Assembly (NCBI GenBank): GCA_023440865.1
Contig: JAEXRM010000090.1
Coordinates: forward strand, 1-34,930
Length of the DNA stretch: 34,930 nucleotides
From: Bacillota bacterium
GTDB taxonomy: Bacteria; Bacillota; Clostridia; DSM-8532
Direction: 5' to 3'
Under the pieces are notes generated by a model, which saw only the letters and a program-made list of their open reading frames with translations, searched no databases and had not been told where the DNA came from. A program made the position numbers and the translations under genes. Each line of letters opens with the position of its first letter. Position 1 is the stretch's first letter. Shown in pieces: positions 24,857-31,747 of the stretch.

Positions 24857-25042
24857 TTACCAGCGGCTGCCGCCGCCGTAGCCGCCACCGCCGTTGTTCC
24901 GCTGGGCCTTCTTGGCGCGGCGGCACTCGGGGCAACGCTGGGGCTCGTTCTCGAAGCCCTTTTCCTTGTAGAAGGCCTGCTCGCCTTCGGAGAAGATGAA
25001 TTCGCTGTTGCAATCCTTGCAGGTCAATACCTTGTCTGCCAT
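24857..25042 (-). CDS. Small zinc-ribbon protein
   Basis: 61 residues. One zinc ribbon with two knuckles: CKDCNSEFIFSEGEQAFY and then CPECRRAKK, four Cys in CxxC...CxxC arrangement, followed by a Gly-rich tail ending GGGGYGGGSRW. It matches the 'probable zinc-ribbon' family common in Bacillota and often found near cold-shock or RNA-binding genes; the Gly/Arg tail is compatible with nucleic-acid binding. The ATG at 25042 is chosen because AGGAGG lies about 10 nt upstream; an in-frame upstream extension has no ribosome binding site. Monocistronic, with its own strong terminator. Confidence 0.85.
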   Translation of the reverse strand: MADKVLTCKDCNSEFIFSEGEQAFYKEKGFENEPQRCPECRRAKKAQRNNGGGGYGGGSRW

Positions 25043-25362
25043 GTTCCTTTTCCTCCTTGAGGGTGATTTCATGCTTTCTGACTTGGATATCCCGCAAGGA
25101 GTGCCAAGCTTGAAATCAATGAAATGCGTGCGAACGGTTTCTCACCGAACGGTACCATTATGACACAAAAGAACTTTCAATACCAGCACTCTTTCATTTT
25201 TACCAGAAATCGCGTATCCCGGGTTGCGATGCACGAATCAAAACGGCTACAGCAAATGAACCGGCACGATGAGATTGTGGCTGTCAAACGCGGACAACTC
25301 GGCCGCACAGCAGATGACCACGCCATTGCCCCGCTTCATGCCGCTCTTGTCGGAGTCTGCTG
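25043..25362. other. Intergenic region without a gene
   Basis: 320 bases, visibly less GC-rich than the surroundings, between the zinc-ribbon start and the YfcC stop. It probably contains the zinc-ribbon promoter: a CATAAT -10 candidate on the minus strand at 25157-25162, but without a good -35. Two exact CGAACGGT octamers (25131 and 25147) flank a small CGGT/ACCG hairpin. No terminator for the YfcC gene was recognised. Confidence 0.5.
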
Positions 25363-26844
25363 TCAGAACGGCCCATAACCGGTCAGCAGTGCGATCTCGA
25401 GCAGGGCAAGCGTCAGCAGGAACACCACCCCCTGCAGCTTCGCGACCCACCGGATCCAGGCCGGATAGCTCACGACCGTCAGACCCAGACCGATCAGCAG
25501 CACCGGGTTCGTGGGGTAGAACAGGTTGCTGAAGCCGTCGCCGAACTGATAGGCCAGCACCATGACCTGCCGGTGGATGCCGAGCAGGTCCGCCAGCGGC
25601 ACGACGATGGGCATCACAAGAAACGCCTTCGCGCTGCCGGAACCGATGAACAGCTCCATCAGCAGCACCAGCAGGTAGACGAGCACCACGGCGACGAAGG
25701 GCGGCACGCCGGTCAGCAGGTTCGCCATGCCGTGCAGCAGCGTGTCGAGGATGCCGGCCGTGGTGATGATGTGCTTGACGCTCGAGGCCATCAGGATCAG
25801 GAGAATGGCGGGAGCCAGGCCCAGACTGCCTTTCCCGAAGACGGACACGGTGCCGCGGGCGCCCATGCCGGACCACAGTCCGGCGCCCAATCCGCCGAGC
25901 AGGAACGCAAGACCCACCAGGGGCAGTGACAGATCGGAGATCGCCGGCAATACGGTTCCGGCGAGCAGCAGGACGAACATGCCCAGCATGCAGCCTGTGA
26001 ACCAGCGGACGGCGCGACGCAGGCGCGGCGTGTCCTGGAACGCGGCATCCGGATGGGTCGCGGGCAGCTGGTTCGCGCGGTCGAGCGCGTACACGGGGGA
26101 ACGCGTCGGATCGGCCTCGATGCGTTTGGCATAACGCCGCAGGAAGAGGAACAGCGCCGCATAGACAACCGCGAACACCACCAGACGGTATCCGAAGCCG
26201 GAGAACGTCGGCAGGCCCGCGATGCCCTGCGCGATGCCGATCGTGAAAGGATTGGTGACGGCCGCGGAAAAACCGAACCCCGTCGAGAGCAGCACGAGGC
26301 CCAGGCCCGTCAGCGAATCCCAGCCCAGCCGGCACGCCAGTGCGATGAACAGCGGAATCAGCGCGACCGTCTCCTCGAACATGCCGATGACGGCGCCCAT
26401 GGTCATGAAGGCAAGGACCAGCACACCCATGAGTGTGTATTTCGCTTTCTCGAAGCGCCGCACCATCGCGCCAAGGATGGCGTTGAGCACGCCGGAGCGG
26501 TCGAGCACCGCGATGGACCCGCCGATGACCAGCAGAAAGAGGATGATGGCGATGATGGTGGTGCTGCCGTCCGCCCCCAGCACCTCGACGGGCGCCGTGA
26601 ACCAGCGCCAGACAGGATATGCCTTTGCCTCCGACAGGTGGAAGGAATCGGGCAGGATGGTTGTCCGCCCATCGGCCTCGATGCGGTCATAGGAGCCGGC
26701 GGGCACGAAGACGGTCAGCAGGCCGGCCCCGATCATCAGGGCGAGCAGGATCGCGACGGACACGAGAAACGTGCGTGTGCCGATCGTGAGGGTCCGGGTG
26801 CGGGGGGCGGCTTCTCCGACGGGCAGGAGATGCTGGTCTTCCAT
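25363..26844 (-). CDS. YfcC family integral membrane carrier (DcuC/ArcD-like)
   Basis: 493 residues with about 12-13 membrane helices, of the YfcC/C4-dicarboxylate anaerobic carrier superfamily (PF03606), which includes amino-acid antiporters and basic-amino-acid permeases. Visible family blocks: FVPAGSYDRIEADGRTTILP near the N-terminus, GMFEETVALIPLFIALA, GLGLVLLSTGFGFSAAVTNP, and near the C-terminus GSGSAKAFLVMPIVVPLADL and then QFGDGFSNLFYPTNPVLLIG. The ATG at 26844 has GGAGG 5 nt upstream; ATG 26856 lacks one. Substrate cannot be read; amino acid or dicarboxylate uptake would fit the glutamate-fermenting context. Divergent from the YibE/F gene, with its own promoter. Confidence 0.85.
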   Translation of the reverse strand: MEDQHLLPVGEAAPRTRTLTIGTRTFLVSVAILLALMIGAGLLTVFVPAGSYDRIEADGRTTILPDSFHLSEAKAYPVWRWFTAPVEVLGADGSTTIIAIILFLLVIGGSIAVLDRSGVLNAILGAMVRRFEKAKYTLMGVLVLAFMTMGAVIGMFEETVALIPLFIALACRLGWDSLTGLGLVLLSTGFGFSAAVTNPFTIGIAQGIAGLPTFSGFGYRLVVFAVVYAALFLFLRRYAKRIEADPTRSPVYALDRANQLPATHPDAAFQDTPRLRRAVRWFTGCMLGMFVLLLAGTVLPAISDLSLPLVGLAFLLGGLGAGLWSGMGARGTVSVFGKGSLGLAPAILLILMASSVKHIITTAGILDTLLHGMANLLTGVPPFVAVVLVYLLVLLMELFIGSGSAKAFLVMPIVVPLADLLGIHRQVMVLAYQFGDGFSNLFYPTNPVLLIGLGLTVVSYPAWIRWVAKLQGVVFLLTLALLEIALLTGYGPF

Positions 26845-26868
26845 GGCGGCCTCCATGATGTTTTCGCC

Positions 26869-26897
26869 ATTGTATCGGTTTTTGGCGCGCATGGAAA
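26869..26897 (-). promoter_or_regulatory. YfcC gene promoter
   Basis: On the minus strand, TTTCCA (26892-26897), a 17-bp spacer and TACAAT (26869-26874). Leader of about 18 nt containing the GGAGG ribosome binding site. Confidence 0.5.
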
Positions 26898-26956
26898 GAC
26901 TGGAGACGCCAGGGGACATGGTCCGCGTTCCTGTGCGGCGTCTTGGCATGGTCCGC

Positions 26957-26985
26957 TCGACGTCGGTCCGGTGTCCGTTTACAAT
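26957..26985 (+). promoter_or_regulatory. YibE/F gene promoter
   Basis: TCGACG (26957-26962), a 17-bp spacer and TACAAT (26980-26985). The predicted transcript starts near 26992, 71 nt before the start codon, so the downstream hairpin lies in the leader. Confidence 0.5.
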
Positions 26986-27004
26986 GGAGTGGATTCAGGT
27001 GCAT

Positions 27005-27031
27005 GCTGTCCGGTCGCACGGACCGGACAGC
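27005..27031 (+). promoter_or_regulatory. Perfect leader hairpin upstream of the YibE/F gene
   Basis: An 11-bp perfect stem (27005-27015 with 27021-27031) with a 5-nt loop lies in the 5' leader, 31 nt before the ATG. No T-tract follows, so it is not an attenuator by itself. It could be an mRNA-stability element or, as DNA, an operator dyad. Confidence 0.5.
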
Positions 27032-27062
27032 CGCTGTTGCGCCCTGGCGAAAGGAAGAACCG

Positions 27063-28430
27063 ATGCATCGAATGAAGTACGATCGGCACCATGCGTCCGG
27101 AAAGGTGCGTGCCCTTGTTGCGATCCTGTTTGCATGCATGCTGATGATTTCGGGCACCCGTACGGTCCGTGCGGAATGGATCGCGAACGCCGATCTGTCC
27201 GACCAGTCCGAGGTGTCGGATCGCGGCACCGTGCAGTCCGTTCTCCGGACCGAGGTCGAACAGACCGAGTATTCGGGTGGTGTCATCCAGACAGCCGTCC
27301 AGTGGGTGGAGATTCATGTGGACAGCGGCACCCTGGCGGGGAATACAGTCGAGGCCCGATATGTGATGACCTTCGGGTTTTCGGACCGTTACCGCACGCC
27401 GCCGCTGGAGCCGGGAGACCAGGTGATGCTCATGCCCTGGGAGGATGAAAGCGGTGTCACCCAGATCGATGTTGTCGACATTGTCCGCGACCGCACGCTG
27501 CTGTGGCTGCTGCTTGCGTTTGCCGGCCTGCTGGTGCTGCTGGGCGGATGGAAGGGCGTCAAGACCGTCCTGACCATCGCCATGACGGCGGCGGCCGTCG
27601 TGTTTGTGCTCATACCCGTCATCCTCGGGGGTATGGATCCGATCCTGGCGACCGTGCTCGTCAGCATGGGCGTCACGATGGTGTGCCTTGCCGTGATCGG
27701 CGGATTGAACCGGAAGACCCTTGCCGCGTTCATCGGCACGACGGGTGGCGTGGTGTCCGCGGGCCTGCTCGCCCAATCCGTCGGCATCGCGCTCCGGCTG
27801 ACGGGCATCGGCGATGAGGAATCCCAGCTGCTGCTCTACCTGCCGCGTGACACGCCCTTCGATTTTCAGGGGCTGCTGTTTGCGGGCATCATCCTGGGGG
27901 CGCTCGGCGCGGCGATGGACATGGCGACCTCGCTGTCCGCTTCCCTGGCGGAGCTGCGGGAACACAGCCCGGGGCTGCCGCCGCGCGGCATCCTCCGGGC
28001 GGGCATGAACATCGGCCGGGACATCATGGGTGCCAACGCGAACACCCTCATCCTGGCCTATACGGGCGGTTCCCTGCACCTGTTGCTGCTGCTGGTGGCG
28101 GTCAAGGTGCCCTTCACCGACCTGATCAACCGCGACATGATCGCCTCGGAGGTCGTGCGGGCGCTGGCGGGCAGCATCGGGCTGCTGCTGACGATTCCCA
28201 TCACGTCGCTCGCGGCCGCCTGGCTGTCCGAACTGCCGGAACGCGGCATGCGGCATGCGCGCGAGGAGGAGATGGCGTATGCCGGGATGCCGCCGGCCAC
28301 CGTGATGCCGGAGAGCACGGAAGCAGCCTCCGACACGGGGAGGACGGAGAGCCGGACCGCGGCAGCTGCTGCGGAAACGCCGGACCAAATCCCACCGGCT
28401 CCTGAGGCCGACAGGTCTGGTCCGGCGTGA
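27063..28430 (+). CDS. YibE/F family membrane protein
   Basis: 455 residues. N-terminal signal segment (about 1-37, cleavage after VRA), then an extracytoplasmic region of about 115 residues (VEQTEYSGGVIQTAVQWVEI; PPLEPGDQVMLMPWEDE), followed by 7-8 membrane helices. Family blocks: GGWKGVKTVLTIAMTAAAVV, CLAVIGGLNRKTLAAFIGTT, GALGAAMDMATSLSASLAEL, then GRDIMGANANTLILAYTGGS. The last ~60 residues are a cytoplasmic Ala/Pro/Glu-rich tail, longer than needed for the fold. YibE/F proteins have no settled function, though one homologue is linked to bacteriocin-type peptides. ATG 27063 has AAAGGAAG upstream. Confidence 0.85.
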   Translation: MHRMKYDRHHASGKVRALVAILFACMLMISGTRTVRAEWIANADLSDQSEVSDRGTVQSVLRTEVEQTEYSGGVIQTAVQWVEIHVDSGTLAGNTVEARYVMTFGFSDRYRTPPLEPGDQVMLMPWEDESGVTQIDVVDIVRDRTLLWLLLAFAGLLVLLGGWKGVKTVLTIAMTAAAVVFVLIPVILGGMDPILATVLVSMGVTMVCLAVIGGLNRKTLAAFIGTTGGVVSAGLLAQSVGIALRLTGIGDEESQLLLYLPRDTPFDFQGLLFAGIILGALGAAMDMATSLSASLAELREHSPGLPPRGILRAGMNIGRDIMGANANTLILAYTGGSLHLLLLLVAVKVPFTDLINRDMIASEVVRALAGSIGLLLTIPITSLAAAWLSELPERGMRHAREEEMAYAGMPPATVMPESTEAASDTGRTESRTAAAAAETPDQIPPAPEADRSGPA

Positions 28431-28441
28431 TCCGATCCACT

Positions 28442-28549
28442 GCACCGGCGATGCCTGCTGCAACGGCGATGCCTGCTGCACCGGCAATGCCCGCTGCAAC
28501 GGCGATGCCTGCTGCACCGGCGATGCCTGCTGCACCGGCGAGGCTCCGC
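28442..28549 (+). repeat. 18-bp tandem repeat, six units
   Basis: Unit GCACCGGCGATGCCTGCT is repeated from 28442; units 1-5 differ by only one or two bases (for example GCAACGG), and unit 6 decays after 10 bases. The array lies between the YibE/F stop (28430) and the convergent DUF4387 stop (28554). Translated, it would give Ala/Met/Pro/Thr hexapeptides on plus and Gln/Ala/Ser/Pro/Val on minus, but no gene needs it. Confidence 0.9.
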
Positions 28550-28553
28550 TTGG

Positions 28554-28877
28554 CTACTCCGCCAGCTCGATCTCCAGCTCCATCAATGGCGCGTGCTGCT
28601 GGGCGCCGTAGACGTCCGTTTCGCCCGGGTCGCCCGAGGCGATCGGCCGCACGATGGTGGCCTTGATGGCATGGGCGGGCGTGAAGTGCACCACGTTGAT
28701 GACCTGGTCCGGCGTGATGCGGTACAGGCCGGCAATCACGTCTGCGGTGAGCGCTTTTGAGCGGCAGACGCGCTCGAAGGTGGCGGCGTCCTTGAACATG
28801 ACGTCGAGCGTGAGCTCGTAGGGACCGGAATTCTTGCTGCGGATGACCGCGGCGAGGTCGCGGAGCCGTGTTTTCAT
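28554..28877 (-). CDS. DUF4387 family protein
   Basis: 107 residues of the DUF4387 family: starts MKTRLRDLAAVIRSKNSGPY, then ELTLDVMFKD, has FERVCRSKALTADVIAGLYR, and ends with VNVVHFTPAHAIKATIVRP-like strand (INVVHFTPAHAIKATIVRP) and an acidic tail. Length matches the family. The pattern resembles the small C-terminal domain found fused to AtuA proteins in other bacteria, and here it directly follows an AtuA-like gene. ATG 28877 has AGGAGG upstream. Last gene of the glutamate mutase operon. Function unknown; small subunit of an AtuA-type enzyme is the best inference. Confidence 0.78.
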   Translation of the reverse strand: MKTRLRDLAAVIRSKNSGPYELTLDVMFKDAATFERVCRSKALTADVIAGLYRITPDQVINVVHFTPAHAIKATIVRPIASGDPGETDVYGAQQHAPLMELEIELAE

Positions 28878-28960
28878 GTTTCCACCTCCTGTGGCAAACG
28901 CAGCCGTGGTTCCTGCGGGGTGGTCGGGTGGCATGCGTGCGGCATCATGTTTCCACCTCC
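28874..28960 (-). repeat. 16-bp exact direct repeat at the AtuA/DUF4387 junction
   Basis: GGAGGTGGAAACATGA occurs at 28874-28889 (ribosome binding site and start of DUF4387) and again at 28945-28960 (last codons and stop of the AtuA-like gene), 71 bp apart. The upstream copy would make a perfect ATGA stop/start overlap. Confidence 0.9.
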
Positions 28961-30408
28961 AGGCGTTCCTCCGGGTCCGACGGCGCGTCACCCATCTGCA
29001 GCACCTCCAGCGGGAACAGGCTGCAGGGGTCGTCCACCTCGATCAGGTGATACAGCGAGAAACCGAACACCTCGCCGACCTTGAAGTCGGACGGGGAGTA
29101 GGGGAAAGCCAGGTTCCCGGCGGTGGACATGCGCCCCGGATAGCCGAAGTGCAGCAGCGTCGAGCGGGCGAAGCTGACGATGGTGTTCGCGGTCTCCTGC
29201 GTGTCGGCCAGGGCCTCGATGACGATGCCCAGCTCGTGCGGCAGCTGGTCCGGATGCGGCTCCAGCGCGCCCATGACGCCGGTGCGCCCGTACTGGCGGA
29301 ACTCGAGCCGGTAGGAGAGGCTGCGGCCGCCGAAGTTGTCGGCGACGCGTTCGCGCACGGCCTCGAGGATGGTGTCGATCTGGCCGATGAAGAGCGGGTC
29401 GCGGGCGCCGGCGATGGAGACCGTGCGGAAGCCCAGCGACTTGACGCCTTCGAGTTTGACGGCGAATCGTTCCGAAGGCACGAACCGGCTGCCGGAAACC
29501 TTCACGCGGCGGTCGTTCACGGCCTCGAAGGCGGTTCCCGTCAGGTCGAGCAGGCCGCCGGGGCCGGGAAGCCGGTACGGATCGGTCTTCTCGTACAGCG
29601 TGTGTGCGGCGACCGAAAGCGTGGTGCAGGCGCGGGTCGGGTTCAGCGGTTCCACCTCGAAGCGGTCGCGGTACAGCCAGCCCATCAGGCAGTCGCTGCC
29701 GCTGCCGGGCGTGGCGGCGATGGCGCCGCATTCGAGGATCTTGCCCATGTGGATCGCCAGGCCCCGGTCGAACCCCTGTTTCACGGCCATGGCGGAGAAG
29801 ACGGCCGGATCGTACGACCGGCCTGCGAGGATGACGCGCGCGCCCGTGTCGAGCGCGGAGAGGAACGGCTCCATGCCCATCTGGCCCACGATGCGGACCG
29901 TGGCGTCGAGCTCGGGCTCCGTCAGCGCCGGTGCGGGGTGCAGCGGCGTGACATGGCCGGCTTGCCAGGCGGATCGGACTGTTTCCTTGTCCACCTCCGC
30001 GTGGATGACGGCCATCGGGAACCGCAGGCCCTTCTCCTGCGCGATCTCCCGGATGATCTCCAGGTTCCACTGCAGGTGCGGTTCACCGCCGGATCCGCCC
30101 GCGGAGCCGATGACGACCGGAATGTCCGCTTCGATGGCGGCGGTGATCATGATCTCGAGGTCGCGCTTGACGGCGTTGCGGTCGGTGAACGAAGCCCCGG
30201 CGCCGAGATACCAGGGGCCCGGATCGGTGGAGCCGGCGTCGACGGCGATGACATGGGGCTTGTGCCACATGCCCTCGGTGAAGGAAGCCATCGGAAAACC
30301 GTAGCCGAGGATGGCGGTGGGGGAGAGGACGCGAAAGCAGTCCTCCGGTTGCGTGTTGGTGCCTGTGAACAGGGAAACGGCCGGAGTGGCGGCATCGTGC
30401 TGCGTCAT
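28945..30408 (-). CDS. AtuA-like protein (DUF1446, acyclic terpene utilisation family)
   Basis: 487 residues. Family blocks visible: ILGYGFPMASFTEGMWHKPH, VIAVDAGSTDPGPWYLGAG, PVVIGSAGGSGGEPHLQWNL, then GARVILAGRSYDPAVFSAMA and SGSDCLMGWLYRDRFEVEPL. In pseudomonads AtuA is needed for citronellol/geraniol catabolism, with unknown chemistry. Here it sits 5 nt after methylaspartase and is followed by DUF4387, so the role is probably tied to mesaconate or another methylaspartate-pathway acid. ATG 30408 has AGGAGGTG upstream. The soluble, GTP/ATP-motif-free sequence gives no catalytic clue beyond the Gly-rich loops. Confidence 0.82.
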   Translation of the reverse strand: MTQHDAATPAVSLFTGTNTQPEDCFRVLSPTAILGYGFPMASFTEGMWHKPHVIAVDAGSTDPGPWYLGAGASFTDRNAVKRDLEIMITAAIEADIPVVIGSAGGSGGEPHLQWNLEIIREIAQEKGLRFPMAVIHAEVDKETVRSAWQAGHVTPLHPAPALTEPELDATVRIVGQMGMEPFLSALDTGARVILAGRSYDPAVFSAMAVKQGFDRGLAIHMGKILECGAIAATPGSGSDCLMGWLYRDRFEVEPLNPTRACTTLSVAAHTLYEKTDPYRLPGPGGLLDLTGTAFEAVNDRRVKVSGSRFVPSERFAVKLEGVKSLGFRTVSIAGARDPLFIGQIDTILEAVRERVADNFGGRSLSYRLEFRQYGRTGVMGALEPHPDQLPHELGIVIEALADTQETANTIVSFARSTLLHFGYPGRMSTAGNLAFPYSPSDFKVGEVFGFSLYHLIEVDDPCSLFPLEVLQMGDAPSDPEERLEVET

Positions 30409-30413
30409 GCGGT

Positions 30414-31673
30414 TCACCTCCTGATGCTGCGCTTGGCATCCCGGATGGCCAGGATGCGCCGCATCTCGTTGTGGACAATCATATAGCCCTCGTCGACGCC
30501 CATGCCGGGCTTGGCGAGGATCTGCACGGGTTTTGCGGCCATCGCCAGATGCACGCAGACCTGCGCGGACCGGTCGGTTTCGTTGCAGGTGCCGCCCTGG
30601 TAGGCGCCCATGCCCTTCTGCTGGCAGTACAGCACGGACTCGACGACATTCTGGATGCCGCCGAGATCCGGCGTCTTGATCTGCACCATGTGGCCGGCCT
30701 GCGCGTCGGCGAAGTCGCGCACGTCCTCGAGCGTGTTGCACCATTCGTCCGCGACGAGTTCCACGCCGATGCCGCGTTCATCGACCCGGCGGGTGAGGGC
30801 GGCGAGGGCCTCGATCTGGCGCTCGCGGCCGCCCGCGTCCATCGGGCCCTCGATGCGCAGCCGGAAGGGAGCGGCGGCCTGTGCGAGCTTCGCGAGGTAG
30901 TCGCCCATGCGGGTCGTGTCCTCGCCGAACGCAAGGCCGATGGTGCCGTAGACGTCGAGGTGCAGCACCGGCCGGTATGCCTCCGAGGTGCGGAGAGAAT
31001 GGATGCGGTTGCGGAGCCAGACCACGTATTCAAGCAGCTTGCCGCCGTCCGCGCCGAGCTTGGACTCCATGTGGTTGATCAGGCCGTGGGGCAGCACGTC
31101 GGCGCCCTTGAGGATCATCTTGTCGGCGTTGTCATAACGGTTGTCGCCGGACTGCATGAAGATCGGGATGGGGGAATCGGCGACGGACAGGCCGTATTCG
31201 TCGGCCACCACCTCGCACATGAGGCGGTTCGTGCCCTGGGCCACCGCGTCGAGCAGCGCCTGCGTCACGCCGTAGCGGATGGCCGTGTGAAGGCGGCCGG
31301 AACCGAACGCGGGCACATGTCCGTCCACCAGGGCGGCCAGTCCGCGGAAGTCGTGCGCGTCCCGGCCGATGAGCAGCGGCTTGACCTCCCGTTCGAGCAC
31401 GGGCATGAACTCGGAGGCCAGAAAGAGCGGGTCGCGGCCGCCCGTTCCGGAATACTGCACGGCGGCGCAATCGCCCCAGGCGATGCGCCCGTCCTCGAGC
31501 ACCAGCATCACGGAGATCGCCTCGCCGGCCTGGCGGATTGCGGTGAAGCCGGGCGTGGCGGGCGTTCCGTGGTACGCGGCGCCGTCCGCGACGGCGCCGG
31601 CCTTGATGGCCTTCTGGTCGTCGAAGAAGAAGCCGGTGCGGCCGGGTGCGCAGATCATGTCGATGATTTTCAT
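30414..31673 (-). CDS. mal: Methylaspartate ammonia-lyase
   Basis: 419 residues, matching the ~413 of clostridial 3-methylaspartase (EC 4.3.1.2), an enolase-superfamily enzyme that removes ammonia from (2S,3S)-3-methylaspartate to give mesaconate. The catalytic Lys is K333 in VQIKTPDLGG (equivalent to K331 of the Clostridium tetanomorphum enzyme) and the partner His is H196 in PHGLINHME (H194 there). Mg-binding context is visible in DVYGTIG, RIEGPMD and VADEWCNT. C-terminal LAKPGMGVDEGYMIV is characteristic. ATG 31673 has AAGGAGG 8 nt upstream. Third complete gene of the operon, after glmL and glmE. Confidence 0.95.
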   Translation of the reverse strand: MKIIDMICAPGRTGFFFDDQKAIKAGAVADGAAYHGTPATPGFTAIRQAGEAISVMLVLEDGRIAWGDCAAVQYSGTGGRDPLFLASEFMPVLEREVKPLLIGRDAHDFRGLAALVDGHVPAFGSGRLHTAIRYGVTQALLDAVAQGTNRLMCEVVADEYGLSVADSPIPIFMQSGDNRYDNADKMILKGADVLPHGLINHMESKLGADGGKLLEYVVWLRNRIHSLRTSEAYRPVLHLDVYGTIGLAFGEDTTRMGDYLAKLAQAAAPFRLRIEGPMDAGGRERQIEALAALTRRVDERGIGVELVADEWCNTLEDVRDFADAQAGHMVQIKTPDLGGIQNVVESVLYCQQKGMGAYQGGTCNETDRSAQVCVHLAMAAKPVQILAKPGMGVDEGYMIVHNEMRRILAIRDAKRSIRR

Positions 31674-31747
31674 GCGGATCGCCTCCTTGTGCTCTTGCAG
31701 CGCCGGTTTCCCGGCATCGGGCCGTTGCGGGTGCGGTGGGCGGAAGT

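Noticed and set aside
25250..25340. Short minus-strand frame MKRGNGVVICCAAELSAFDS... after the YfcC stop.
   Set aside because: About 30 codons, no ribosome binding site, no recognised family; could be a gene remnant but there is no support.
28442..28549. The tandem repeat considered as a CRISPR array.
   Set aside because: Units are contiguous without unique spacers, and no cas genes are present.
28427..28666. Plus-strand frame through the tandem repeat, starting with GTG overlapping the YibE/F stop.
   Set aside because: It encodes only repeat-derived Ala/Met/Pro and then antisense Arg-rich sequence over DUF4387; no evidence that it is translated.
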